Below are positions 6,498 to 14,312 of a stretch of DNA of 24,927 nt, piece by piece (position 1 is the stretch's first letter; the number at the start of each line of letters is the position of its first letter). Made by a program: the position numbers and the translations under genes. Origin of the DNA: an uncultured Streptomyces sp. (GTDB taxonomy: Bacteria; Actinomycetota; Actinomycetes; Streptomycetales; Streptomycetaceae); contig CAMLJW010000016.1 in the NCBI GenBank assembly GCA_946480485.1, forward strand, positions 1 to 24,927, read 5' to 3'. The notes under the pieces were generated by a model that was given only the letters and a program-made list of their open reading frames with translations, made no database searches and was not told the DNA's origin.

Positions 6498-9400
6498 TCA
6501 GGCGAGCCCCAAGTTGCCGCCGCCGTTGGTGCGCTTGTACTCCAGCAGCGCCTCACGCACCGCGCGGGCCACACCGAGCTTGTCGACGACCGCGCCATCG
6601 ACGTGGATGTTCACCGTCACCCCGCCACCGCCCGCGACGGCGGGCCGGCCAAGGACAGGCTTCGTGGCCGCAACCCGCCCGGCCACCGCCCCGAGCGCGG
6701 AGTCGAGAACGGGCATCGCACCCACCAGACCCCGGGCCAGACCCTCAGTGGAGTACGCGCCGAGCCGCGCCATCACCGTGGAAGGCGACCGCATGCCCAG
6801 GGCCCTGCGCAGGGCCTTCTGCATGCCCTTGGCGATGAAAAGCATCAGCCCCTCAATGCCCTTCTGTTGGGTCTTCAGCCCCTCCAAAAAGCCGCGCCCG
6901 GCCTGCATCCCCGAGTCGTACAGCCGGTCCGCGCCCATCCGGCCCAAAGATTTGGCCGCGTCGTTGATGGCGTACTGGGTGGAGTTGATGGCCTTGAAGG
7001 TGGCCTTGTCCGCGCCCGCCAGGGCGGAGGCGTAGGCGTAGCCCTGCTCGGGCCCCATCTCCAGGATCTCGCGGAGCATCGTCTTGTTGATGCCCCTGGC
7101 AGCGAGCTCCTTGATGTAGGAGGCGAACCGCCGCATCTTCTCCAGACGGGACGCAAGCTGCCCTTTGATGCCGCCCGCGGTGACTTCCTCCGCACTGCCG
7201 AACATGCCACCGAGGGAGGCGTCTTGCTTGGCTTTCACACGGGTGGACTCGGCGAACTCCGTCGCCCGCTTGATCGTCGCCGCGAGACGGTCGCGCTTCG
7301 ACGCCGCGGCGAGCAGCCTGCCCGTCTGCCGGTTGACCATCGCGACGAGACGGTTGTCCCTCGACCCGGAGAACGCAGCCCAGATGTCCTTGGCGAGGTC
7401 CTTCGACACCGCCTTGATCTTGTCGCGGGAACCAGTCAGGCCCTTGACCAGACCGGCCCCGACATCCTTCGCCAGCGCTGCCGTCCGCTTGGACGGGGAG
7501 GAGATCTGCAGCTCGCCCTTGATACCGACGATGACGGCGGAGGCCATGCGGCGCGAGGCAGCCTCGACGAGCCCCACGGAGCCTGTCAGCCCCGCCGCGA
7601 GCCCTTGCCCGGCCGCCGTACCCGCCACCCCTGTACGGGCGCTGTACGTACCGGAGTTGACGGCGTCGAGGAATGCCCGCCCGTACTTGGCCGCGGACGA
7701 GGCGCGGATAACGTACTCGCCGTTGGAGAGCATCGCGGGGATCGAGTCCGACGTACCGGAGCCGGGACCGCGGACTGCGCCCCCACTGGGGAAGCCCCCT
7801 CCGGCAAGCTTGACAGGCCCGCCACGCCATGAACGGAACGGCTTGGCCATGTTGTCGTCGTAGGCCGAGCTGTAGACGGTACGGACGTAGGTCGTCGCCG
7901 TCTTACCGTTCAGACCGTTCAGCTTGGTGCGCGCGGAGTCGACCTTGCGCTGCAGGTCTCTGATGTCCGCAAGCAGCTTCGCCCGCCGCGACGGGGGCGT
8001 GCTCGCCAGCTTCCGTTTCGCCTCGGTGATCTGGGTATTCCACTCGCCGATCTGCGCCCACAGCTTCGCCTTGTGCTGCTTGGGTGTTCCGGCCAGCTTC
8101 GCCTGCGCGGCCTCGATCTGGCGGTTCCACTCCTCAATGTTCGCCTTCAGACGGGTGCGTTCCGGCGTAGTGAGCGAGGGATCCTTCAGCTTCTCCTTCG
8201 CCTCAGCGATCTTGGCCTTCAGGTCGGAGATCTCGCCCTTGATGCGGATCTCTTCCGGCATCCGGTCGACCTCACGCGAGTACGCGTCGACCTTTCCGAT
8301 CGCGTCATCGAAGAACGTGGACGTGTCGGTGCGGAAGGTTTCGACAGCCGTCGCTGCCCTCTTCAGTTTCGGCCCGATGCCCGGCACCCATCCGAAGGCG
8401 CTGGCCATGGTGCTGGTGAGGGCGCTCAGGCTCGTGATGGCCATTTCGGAGAAGCCCTGCATCGCGTACAGCATGATCCGGGTCTGGCCGAGGACCACCT
8501 GAGCGACGACTGACATGGCTGAACTGGCGATCTCCCGAAACCGCTGCGACTTCTGCCAGGCCGTCACGAACGCCGCACCCAACAGCACCACCGCGCCGAC
8601 GGCGAGCGTGACCGGGTTGGCGCTCATCAGGGCCAGCGCCCCATTCACGCCGAGCGTGGCGAGCTTGATGGCGATCAGACCGCCCGCGATGAAGGAGAGC
8701 GTCTCGGGCGGCAGCCAGCGGATGAACCTTGCGAAGCCGTTCGCGATGTCGATCGACGCACCGATCAGCGGCCGTGCCGCGTCGTACAAATCCAGCGCAG
8801 CAAGGGCGAGGTTCTTCAGCGAGCCAGAGCCTTCGCTTGCGATTTCCATGAACCGCTGGAAACCCTCGGAGTTCTCCAGCCCCTGGCCCCACTTGGCGAA
8901 AGCGGCGGTGCCCTTCTCGATGGAGCCGGTCACGCTGTCGGAGTGTGGGAGGAACGCGGAAATGATCCCGCCCAGGCCGACGAACACGTTGCGTCCGGAG
9001 TTCAGCAGGTCGGGCAGCGCGGTCTTCGCGGACTCGTTCAGGCGGCCGATGAACCCCTTCAGGCCGCCGCCGTCCATGCTGTCCATGAACTCGGACAGGG
9101 AACGGCTCGCGGTCTTCACCAGCGGCGTGAGCAGCGGCAGCGCCTTCCGCGCACCCTCGATGCCCTTGGTGAACACGGGCATCGTGTCCTTGGACATCTC
9201 CTCCGACCACTTCGCATAGTCGCTCTTCAGCCCGACGAACGCCTTCGCCGTATCGCGGGTCGCGGGCGGAAGCTTGGCCAGCGCGTCCGTGTACGCCTTG
9301 TTCGCTGCTGCCGCCTTCTCCCCGCCCTCGGCCTGCGCCTCCTGCGCCGCCGTGTACAGCTCACTGGCTTTGGTGACTTTGTCCAGCTGCGGCTTGACCG

Positions 9401-9617
9401 CGGCCCCGAACGCTCCAGCCGCCGCCCCGGCCGACGCGAACCCGGCGACCATCATGCCGGTGCCCGCCACCACGGCCGCACCCATCGGCGCCCCGCCGAC
9501 CGCGCCCAGCTTCAGCAGCTTGCGGGCGAGGTTGTCGGAGGCGTCCCCAGCGCGGTCCAGGTGCCGGGAGAGGTTGTCGCGGCCGTCGAGGATGAACTGC
9601 ATGCGCTGGCTACTCAC
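6498..9617 (-). CDS. Tape measure protein
   Basis: This 1039-residue protein sets tail length and passes through the tail tube on DNA ejection. Seen: a Gly/Ala-rich hydrophobic region near residues 35-90, a second long hydrophobic stretch (about 305-355, ANPVTLAVGAVVLLGAAF), a charged helical-repeat region (about 455-575) with repeats such as EEWNRQIEAAQAKLAGTP and GEWNTQITEAKRKLASTP, and a C-terminal GPGSGTSDSIPAMLSNGEYV motif frequent in siphovirus tape measures. The GTG start at 9617 overlaps the T reading frame of the tail chaperone by 8 nt, the usual arrangement. It is the longest gene here, as expected. Confidence 0.95.
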   Translation of the reverse strand: MSSQRMQFILDGRDNLSRHLDRAGDASDNLARKLLKLGAVGGAPMGAAVVAGTGMMVAGFASAGAAAGAFGAAVKPQLDKVTKASELYTAAQEAQAEGGEKAAAANKAYTDALAKLPPATRDTAKAFVGLKSDYAKWSEEMSKDTMPVFTKGIEGARKALPLLTPLVKTASRSLSEFMDSMDGGGLKGFIGRLNESAKTALPDLLNSGRNVFVGLGGIISAFLPHSDSVTGSIEKGTAAFAKWGQGLENSEGFQRFMEIASEGSGSLKNLALAALDLYDAARPLIGASIDIANGFARFIRWLPPETLSFIAGGLIAIKLATLGVNGALALMSANPVTLAVGAVVLLGAAFVTAWQKSQRFREIASSAMSVVAQVVLGQTRIMLYAMQGFSEMAITSLSALTSTMASAFGWVPGIGPKLKRAATAVETFRTDTSTFFDDAIGKVDAYSREVDRMPEEIRIKGEISDLKAKIAEAKEKLKDPSLTTPERTRLKANIEEWNRQIEAAQAKLAGTPKQHKAKLWAQIGEWNTQITEAKRKLASTPPSRRAKLLADIRDLQRKVDSARTKLNGLNGKTATTYVRTVYSSAYDDNMAKPFRSWRGGPVKLAGGGFPSGGAVRGPGSGTSDSIPAMLSNGEYVIRASSAAKYGRAFLDAVNSGTYSARTGVAGTAAGQGLAAGLTGSVGLVEAASRRMASAVIVGIKGELQISSPSKRTAALAKDVGAGLVKGLTGSRDKIKAVSKDLAKDIWAAFSGSRDNRLVAMVNRQTGRLLAAASKRDRLAATIKRATEFAESTRVKAKQDASLGGMFGSAEEVTAGGIKGQLASRLEKMRRFASYIKELAARGINKTMLREILEMGPEQGYAYASALAGADKATFKAINSTQYAINDAAKSLGRMGADRLYDSGMQAGRGFLEGLKTQQKGIEGLMLFIAKGMQKALRRALGMRSPSTVMARLGAYSTEGLARGLVGAMPVLDSALGAVAGRVAATKPVLGRPAVAGGGGVTVNIHVDGAVVDKLGVARAVREALLEYKRTNGGGNLGLA

Positions 9618-10211
9618 GTGCCGCCTCCTCTTGCTGCCGCTGGTAGTCCTCGACCCAGTCGGCGTGGCGTTCGAACTGGTCGAGCGTCAGCAGCTCGATC
9701 TCCCAGGGGCGGATGTGCAGCAGGTGCGCGAACAGCGGCTCCAGGCTCAGGCGGCGGTGAGCGATCGACCGTCGGCCGAGTCTTTTGGGACCGCCTCCCG
9801 GTCCTCGGCGTCCGGCGTGTCCCCATCGGCCGCCGTCCCGTCGGCGCCAAGGGCGGCGTCAGCCTCGTCGAACTCCGCGAGGATCGCCGCGCGCTCGGCC
9901 TCCGTCAGGTCAGGGTCGGCCTCGATGCCAGCACGGATCGCGGCGCGCTCGGCCGCGCTGTACTCGAAGTCCAGCTCGGCGGCAGCCGGCTCGAACTGGG
10001 TGTAGCGCAGCGTGGGCTGCTCACGCTTCAGCAGCACCCAGGCCACCGCGCGCAGGGCAAGCATGCTCCCCTTCACGATCTTCGCGCGGGCTGCCGCCCA
10101 GTCCAGGTCGGTCACCCGCTCAACAGCCTCCGCCTCGGTGGCCATGATGCGGATCTCCTTGAGATCCCAGCGGTGGACCTCGCCGCCCTCAGGCGCATAC
10201 ACGATGATCAC
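9610..10211 (-). CDS. Tail assembly chaperone G-T fusion made by -1 frameshift
   Basis: Two overlapping frames. Frame G (9747-10211, 154 residues) starts at the GTG at 10211 with AAGGAG upstream. A CCCAAAA heptamer at 9789-9783 is in phase as C CCA AAA (X XXY YYZ). A -1 slip there leaves the G stop behind and continues open to the TAG at 9612-9610, giving a 200-residue product: 143 residues of G plus 57 in the T frame, which include PWEIELLTLDQFERHADWVEDY. That extension has no start codon of its own that fits. G/G-T chaperones, made in a fixed ratio by frameshifting before the tape measure gene, are a conserved siphovirus feature; the ratio controls tail assembly. Confidence 0.88.
9747..10211 (-). 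CDS. Tail assembly chaperone G (unshifted product)
   Basis: The zero-frame product is 154 residues. It opens with a beta-strand region (IIVYAPEGGEVHRWDLKEIRI), followed by helices and a long acidic Ala/Asp/Glu-rich C-terminus. It sits directly before the tape measure gene and after the neck/tail-completion gene, the standard chaperone position. No enzyme motif is present. It would be the abundant form, with the frameshifted G-T made in lower amounts. Confidence 0.85.
   Translation of the reverse strand: MIIVYAPEGGEVHRWDLKEIRIMATEAEAVERVTDLDWAAARAKIVKGSMLALRAVAWVLLKREQPTLRYTQFEPAAAELDFEYSAAERAAIRAGIEADPDLTEAERAAILAEFDEADAALGADGTAADGDTPDAEDREAVPKDSADGRSLTAA
9783..9789 (-). promoter_or_regulatory. 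Programmed -1 ribosomal frameshift site CCCAAAA
   Basis: Minus-strand CCCAAAA lies in the G frame as GTC CCA AAA GAC, the canonical X XXY YYZ phase. No stop intervenes in the -1 frame between here and 9612. The GC-rich sequence downstream could form a stimulatory stem, but I could not define one with certainty. Confidence 0.82.
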
Positions 10212-10224
10212 GGGTTGTGCTCCT

Positions 10225-10731
10225 TCAGCTCAGACGACGCCGGACGTCGTCGAGGACACGGGCCACCTCACGCTCAATGCGCGGCTGGTGGCTTCTGATC
10301 GGGCGGCCCCACCACAGAGGTGTGGCGTTCTGCTGGGACCACCTGCGCTTGTTGCCGAACACCGGATGCCTGAGCCGGCCTTCATTGAGGCGGGCCAGGA
10401 CGCCCATCGGGATGTCAGGCGGCAGTGCGCTCCGGTCCACCCAGACACGGGCGCCCGGGTTGCCAGTGGTCCGCACGCTGATACGGATCGCCGCAGCGAT
10501 CGAGGCGCGCAGGGGGCGGGTCGTCGGCGAGGGGCCGCCACGCTTGCCCGCCTTCCGTCCCTCCGAGCTGATATCGAGGCCGCGGATGGAATCCTGCAGG
10601 TCGCCCTTCAGCGGCTCGGCAGCACGCCGGATCCTGCGCTGCATCGAGGCGCGGATGTTCTCATGCCCCGCCGCCCGCAGCTTGCGCTGCAGCTCCAGGA
10701 GCTGCCCGGTGCCGACCACTCGCACCTGCAC
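10225..10731 (-). CDS. HK97 gp10-like neck/tail-completion protein
   Basis: A 168-residue protein from the GTG at 10731, with GAGGTG 6 nt upstream. The helical N-terminus (LLELQRKLRAAGHENIRASMQRRIRRAAEPL), a beta-strand IRISVRTTGNPGARVWVD and the C-terminal HPVFGNKRRW segment match the small gp10-like tail-completion/neck family, in which H-P-V-F-G-N is a recurrent motif. It probably joins head and tail or closes the tail tube. Its place after, rather than before, the tail tube gene is less usual. It is strongly basic. The product call rests on motif recognition. Confidence 0.78.
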   Translation of the reverse strand: MQVRVVGTGQLLELQRKLRAAGHENIRASMQRRIRRAAEPLKGDLQDSIRGLDISSEGRKAGKRGGPSPTTRPLRASIAAAIRISVRTTGNPGARVWVDRSALPPDIPMGVLARLNEGRLRHPVFGNKRRWSQQNATPLWWGRPIRSHQPRIEREVARVLDDVRRRLS

Positions 10732-10740
10732 CGGGTCACC

Positions 10741-11727
10741 TCACAGCGTGGTGTCGGTGGACATGAACTCAATCGACGGCTGGTTCGTGCCGTCGTACAG
10801 GCCCGTGAAAGAGAACGTGGGCTTGATGACGTCGAAGCCATCCACCACCGGCGGGGCGTCGTCGAGACGGATCGCCGGAATCTTGAAACGGATCGTCTCG
10901 TCGTAGGTGCTGGCGATGTTCGGGCCGACGAACTCCCACACCAGGGCAGTCGCCGCGTCGCTGGTGTGCAGATCGTCGAGGGTGGTGGCGACGTAGTCCG
11001 TCTCAAACGAACCGGTGATCTTCACCTGGTCGTTGGAGATCGGCTCCTTCTTCAGCCCCGCCTGCCCCGCGTAAAACCGGTCGACCGCCTGAGGCCGCTC
11101 GATCTTCAGCGACATCTTGCGGATACCGTCGAGCGCCGTCTCGCTGGCGTAGGTGCCGGTCTTCACCGCCATCTGCCCGAAGTGGAACGGCGCCATGCTG
11201 GCGTAACTGGCCACCGCCAGGGTCTGCGTCTCGTCGCAGTTCTTCGAGTCGATCTCGAACGTCGCGACGAGCATGCCGCCGACCTCACACGAGAACTCCG
11301 CGCTGATGATCTTGCAGCCGACGAACGTCTTATCGGTGACCGTGCCCGTGGTCAGCGGCACACCCTTCTGAATCGTCAGCGACTTGCCCGCCGTATCCGC
11401 GAGCGTGTGCGTCTGCAGATACGCCGCGGTGGCGGCCTGCTGGACCGGGGTACCGCCGCCACCCATCAGGGTGTTGAGCAACACCCCCATGCCCTTGTTC
11501 GTGACCTCCATATCGATACTGCCCGCGGCCTGCCGCTGGGTGACCACACGCCGCGACGACAAAGGCAGCAACCTGCCCGCCGCGATCCCCGCCGACTGCG
11601 CCGTGGTCTTCTTCAGCTGCAGGGACTCCTTCGTGAACTCCAGGTGGGTTGTCGGCGCGACGAACGTCCCGTAGGTGGACTCCGCCACCACGGACAGTTG
11701 GGCGCCAAGCCCGGATCCGATCGCCAT
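10741..11727 (-). CDS. Major tail (tube) protein
   Basis: This 328-residue protein begins GSGLGAQLSVVAESTYGTFVAPTTHLEF, the opening of many phage tail tube proteins of this class. It is beta-rich throughout, with repeated strand patterns such as KITGSFETDYVATTLDDL and a C-terminal TFSFTGLYDGTNQPSIEF. It polymerises around the tape measure protein to form the tail tube. The ATG at 11727 follows GGAGGG, and the gene lies 3 nt after a small gene. Gene order (connector, terminator-like, tube, chaperones, tape measure) supports the call. Confidence 0.88.
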   Translation of the reverse strand: MAIGSGLGAQLSVVAESTYGTFVAPTTHLEFTKESLQLKKTTAQSAGIAAGRLLPLSSRRVVTQRQAAGSIDMEVTNKGMGVLLNTLMGGGGTPVQQAATAAYLQTHTLADTAGKSLTIQKGVPLTTGTVTDKTFVGCKIISAEFSCEVGGMLVATFEIDSKNCDETQTLAVASYASMAPFHFGQMAVKTGTYASETALDGIRKMSLKIERPQAVDRFYAGQAGLKKEPISNDQVKITGSFETDYVATTLDDLHTSDAATALVWEFVGPNIASTYDETIRFKIPAIRLDDAPPVVDGFDVIKPTFSFTGLYDGTNQPSIEFMSTDTTL

Positions 11728-11730
11728 CGA

Positions 11731-11943
11731 TCAGCCCTCCTTCTGCAGCGTCTTGGCCGCGCTCGTCTTCTTCGCCGCACTCTTCGCGGCCGGTTCCTCC
11801 ACCGGCTCCCACGTCTGCGGCTGGCAGACGTAGCCCTCGTACCGGCCGTCCGGAACCTCGACGACCTCGTCCGGCTGAACGACGCGACCGCCGAGCTCAG
11901 GCACGGTGACAGGCTCGGGGCCGATAAAGCGCACACGCGCCAT
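11731..11943 (-). CDS. Small protein before the tail tube gene
   Basis: A 70-residue protein starting at the ATG at 11943 with GAGGAG upstream. The N-terminal half is a small beta domain (RVRFIGPEPVTVPELGGRVVQPDEVVEVP) and the C-terminal half is a Lys/Ala/Glu-rich low-complexity tail (AAKSAAKKTSAAKTLQKEG). The same two-part design occurs in the gene product at 13694-13993. Such proteins are common between head and tail genes in actinophages; the function is unknown. It may be a virion accessory or assembly factor. Confidence 0.8.
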   Translation of the reverse strand: MARVRFIGPEPVTVPELGGRVVQPDEVVEVPDGRYEGYVCQPQTWEPVEEPAAKSAAKKTSAAKTLQKEG

Positions 11944-11970
11944 GGCTGTACTCCTCAGATGAGATGGGGA

Positions 11971-12435
11971 TCAGATGCGGGCGCGGCAGGCGACCGTGAA
12001 CTCCACGCCCGCCTGCGCCCCGGCGGCCTGGCCCTGCAGCAGGTTCCCCGTCGTCAGGTGCGCCCACAGGACGGTGCTGTTCAAAGTCGGGGCAGTCGGT
12101 GCTGCGCCTGTGGCCCGCAGCGCCTCCTCCACCGCGGCCACCAGGGCGAAGCAGCGCGCACGACGGGCCTGCATATCGGTGTCGCCAGAACGGGACTCCG
12201 CATAGCAGGCGATACCGAAGTCCTCGTCGCGAGTTCTCGCGCCGGCAGAGTTGAAGTCCTGCGTCAGCTGCACCGCCGCTTCCGCACCCGGCTGATAGCC
12301 GACAAAGATGTGATCCAGATCGGACAAGTTCGTCGTCGGTGGCCCGTCCATGATCGACACAGCCGACAGTGCGGGCGAGGCACGCAGGATCGTCAGGAGT
12401 GCGTCGATCGCCGCCGGGACGCGGGACGTCGCCAT
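11971..12435 (-). CDS. Putative tail terminator/head-tail joining protein
   Basis: This 154-residue protein has a helical start (VPAAIDALLTILRASPAL), then strands (VSIMDGPPTTNLSDLDHIFVGY) and a helical RRARCFALVAAVEEALRATG, ending in a strand VEFTVACRARI. This alpha-beta pattern, with the location between connector and tail tube genes, fits the tail terminator family (lambda gpU/HK97 gp10-type folds). Its ATG directly abuts the stop of the connector gene (TAGATG). The exact joining role is inferred from position. Confidence 0.72.
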   Translation of the reverse strand: MATSRVPAAIDALLTILRASPALSAVSIMDGPPTTNLSDLDHIFVGYQPGAEAAVQLTQDFNSAGARTRDEDFGIACYAESRSGDTDMQARRARCFALVAAVEEALRATGAAPTAPTLNSTVLWAHLTTGNLLQGQAAGAQAGVEFTVACRARI

Positions 12436-13272
12436 CTACGCCACCCCCGGCGGCAGGCGATGCGGCTCCAGCAACTGCAACGCCCGGTTCGGTACCGCAT
12501 AGCCCAGACCCGGAATCTGCTCGGTAACGAGGAAGTCCTCGCCCCCGCCGATCGCCGACCCGGCACGCGACGCCCCGTACTGGGTACGCCACAAATGCTG
12601 AAGAATGATCCGCCCGGCGGCCGTGATGTTCGCCGGGATCACCGAGCGGCCCGCCACATAAGTCCAGCGCAGCGGCCCATACATCAGCCCACCGTCCAGG
12701 CGACGCACGATACCCATCCGCGTATCGACGTCGAGATCGGCAACAGCGTAGGTGGTGCCGCCAGCGAGGATCGCGACCGCCGACGTCAGCGAGATCACCG
12801 GGGTGCGGCGCAGCGCCAGCGATCGGACACCGGACGGCTGAATGTCGTGATCCTCGACCACAGTGCCGCGCGCGCAGATGCCGGTGTACTGCTCCACCAG
12901 ATGCGTGACCGACTCGATCCAGCCCCGCAGCTCATCGTCATGGGTCGTGGTGGTCGAAGCAATGTTCAGGTGAGCCTTCGCATCGGACAGCGACAGGACC
13001 GCCGGAGGCGCAGCCTCGCGTACATCGAACACGTCGGTGTACGCGTTGTTCGGGGTTGTGAAAACCCAGCGCGCACTGTGGCGGCCAGCCTGCACCGTCG
13101 TGTAGTCAACGACGTACAGACCAGCGGATGCCGGAGCCGGGACAGACGGGGTAGCTGTCGTCCCATCCGACAGTGTGATCGTCAGAACTGCGGACGCAGC
13201 GGTCGTGAGTATGCCTCCCGGGTCCTTACTGGAGGCCGTCAGCCGGACAGTGTCCCCGAGATCGAATGGCAC
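12436..13272 (-). CDS. Head-tail connector (gp6-like) with N-terminal beta domain
   Basis: A 278-residue protein. The C-terminal two-thirds is a gp6-like connector: LSLSDAKAHLNI, TTHDDELRGWIESVTHLVEQYTG, the strand series after LALRRTPVISL, and a closing helix VIPANITAAGRIILQHLWRTQYG. These helices build the ring below the portal. The first 90 or so residues form an extra beta domain (DTVRLTASSKDPGG, SAVLTITLSDGTTATPSVP) that many connectors lack. The start is a GTG at 13272 with only a weak ribosome site, 14 nt after the preceding stop, so coupling is likely. Confidence 0.85.
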   Translation of the reverse strand: MPFDLGDTVRLTASSKDPGGILTTAASAVLTITLSDGTTATPSVPAPASAGLYVVDYTTVQAGRHSARWVFTTPNNAYTDVFDVREAAPPAVLSLSDAKAHLNIASTTTTHDDELRGWIESVTHLVEQYTGICARGTVVEDHDIQPSGVRSLALRRTPVISLTSAVAILAGGTTYAVADLDVDTRMGIVRRLDGGLMYGPLRWTYVAGRSVIPANITAAGRIILQHLWRTQYGASRAGSAIGGGEDFLVTEQIPGLGYAVPNRALQLLEPHRLPPGVA

Positions 13273-13286
13273 AGCTCACACACCCG

Positions 13287-13697
13287 TCACGCTCGGGCCG
13301 GGGGCATCTTGCGCGGCCAGCCCAGTAGGACCACCGCGCTGTAGGCGCCGCCCGTCACTGGAGAACCAGAAACCGTCGACACCACCCGCAAGTACCGCTG
13401 ATGCCCCGTGTATCCGATCTCGTAGATACGCTCGTCGTTCGCTGACGTGACCGCAGGCTCCGTGCCTTGAAGGAACTCCGCCGCCACCGCAGTCCAGTCG
13501 GAGTCGTTCGGAGAATCCTGCACCTCGATCGTGTGCGTCCCGTCCGTGACCGTGCCCACGTTGACGAGGATCATCGCCGAGCGGGCGGCGTCCCCGTCAA
13601 TGAGACGGTCCACCGTGGTGCCGGTCTCCGTCGCGTCGTACACCGCCGGAAGGATCGTCGGCTTGGCGACGACCGTGTTGTAGACGCTGCGCCTCAC
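13287..13697 (-). CDS. Beta-rich head-region protein of unknown function
   Basis: A 136-residue protein with alternating strands (TTVDRLIDGDAARSAMILVNVGT, HTIEVQDSPNDSDWTAVAAEF, YLRVVSTVSGSPVTGGAYSAVVLLG). I recognise this pattern from phage structural proteins encoded after the capsid, sometimes called decoration or minor structural proteins, but no family is certain. The GTG at 13697 overlaps the preceding stop (GTGA), so expression is coupled. A virion component is likely from location. Confidence 0.78.
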   Translation of the reverse strand: MRRSVYNTVVAKPTILPAVYDATETGTTVDRLIDGDAARSAMILVNVGTVTDGTHTIEVQDSPNDSDWTAVAAEFLQGTEPAVTSANDERIYEIGYTGHQRYLRVVSTVSGSPVTGGAYSAVVLLGWPRKMPPARA

Positions 13698-13993
13698 GGC
13701 GTCCCCTCCTTCTTGCCGCTATCTGTCTTCTCGGCGGCCGGCGGCTTGGCCGCGGCCTTCTTCGCCGCCGACTGCTTGCGCGGCGGCAGCACGGACCGAC
13801 GCTCGCCCGGGTCGGCAGTCGCCTGCTCCACCTTCAGTGCACGGTCCGACACATGCGTCTCGACGTCCTCGAACAAGTGCTCGCGGCCCTTGATGACCGG
13901 GTCAGAGGCCTCCACCAGCTGTCCCACCGTGACCATGCGCGGCACACCGCCCACCGACACTGCGAACGATGCCCTGCATCGCTTGATCGCCAT
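13694..13993 (-). CDS. Small head-region protein with Lys/Ala-rich tail
   Basis: A 99-residue protein beginning at the ATG at 13993, preceded by GGAGAAGGAG. It has a small N-terminal domain (MVTVGQLVEASDPVIKGREHLFEDVE) and a low-complexity basic tail (SAAKKAAAKPPAAEK). The motif region resembles a family of short proteins after the capsid gene in many Streptomyces and mycobacterial phages; no function is established that I know. It is now the first phage gene beyond the capsid-side hairpin and the IS insertion, so it is the gene most exposed to polarity. Confidence 0.82.
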   Translation of the reverse strand: MAIKRCRASFAVSVGGVPRMVTVGQLVEASDPVIKGREHLFEDVETHVSDRALKVEQATADPGERRSVLPPRKQSAAKKAAAKPPAAEKTDSGKKEGTP

Positions 13994-14009
13994 AACTCCT
14001 TCTCCCCAG

Positions 14010-14045
14010 CACGAAGGGCCGGAGGATGACCTCCGGCCCTTCGTG
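14010..14045 (-). terminator. 16-bp capsid-side hairpin terminator
   Basis: A perfect 16-bp stem (CACGAAGGGCCGGAGG) with a 4-nt loop, lacking a T-run, as is common in Streptomyces. If the 1547 bp between 14055 and 15601 are an insertion, this hairpin originally began only 5 nt after the palindromic CTAG at the capsid stop and served as the capsid terminator or attenuator. Confidence 0.8.
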
Positions 14046-14058
14046 ACTGCCTAGTTCG

Positions 14059-14184
14059 CTACGCCGCCTCGGGCGGCAGATTCTCGTACCGAGCAAGGAT
14101 CTCCCACACCCACGCCACCTTGTCCACCACTCGCTGACCGCAAGGCTGCGACTTGGTCCACAACTCCAAGTCCTCGGCCGTCCC
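14059..14184 (-). pseudogene. Fragment of an unidentified coding sequence beside the IS
   Basis: The only protein-like frame in the 14055-14206 segment is 41 codons open from just after a TGA (14185-14187) to the TAG at 14059-14061; it ends ARYENLPPEAA and includes LELWTKSQPCGQRVVDKV. There is no ATG or GTG in frame; a TTG at 14163 has GAGGA 7 nt upstream and would give 34 residues. It looks like the 3' end of a gene carried in with the IS, or a small gene. I do not recognise its family. The segment is bounded by CTAG on both sides. Confidence 0.4.
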
Positions 14185-14206
14185 TCACTCAGCGATGGTC
14201 TGCGGG

Positions 14207-14210
14207 CTAG
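14207..14210. repeat. CTAG target duplication, left copy
   Basis: CTAG immediately precedes the left IS end. With the copy at 15598-15601 it forms the 4-bp direct repeat expected for IS701-family elements, which favour YTAR targets. A third CTAG at 14051-14054 complicates the history (see findings). Confidence 0.8.
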
Positions 14211-14227
14211 TACTGCAACCGCATCTG
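14211..14227 (+). repeat. IS terminal inverted repeat, left
   Basis: TACTGCAACCGCATCTG, identical for 17 bp to the inverted right end at 15581-15597; identity is lost after that. Confidence 0.9.
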
Positions 14228-14312
14228 GCGTGACGGACGATCCTCGGTCTCGTTGGTATGACTGTGTGCTGATGCGCTGACGGTTGAGCAGGTTGAGTCG
14301 TGGTCCGAGGGG

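Noticed and set aside
10012..13344. A 1110-codon open frame on the plus strand
   Set aside because: It lies opposite nine well-supported head and tail genes and its protein is Arg/Gly-rich without recognisable domains: an antisense shadow of high-GC coding DNA.
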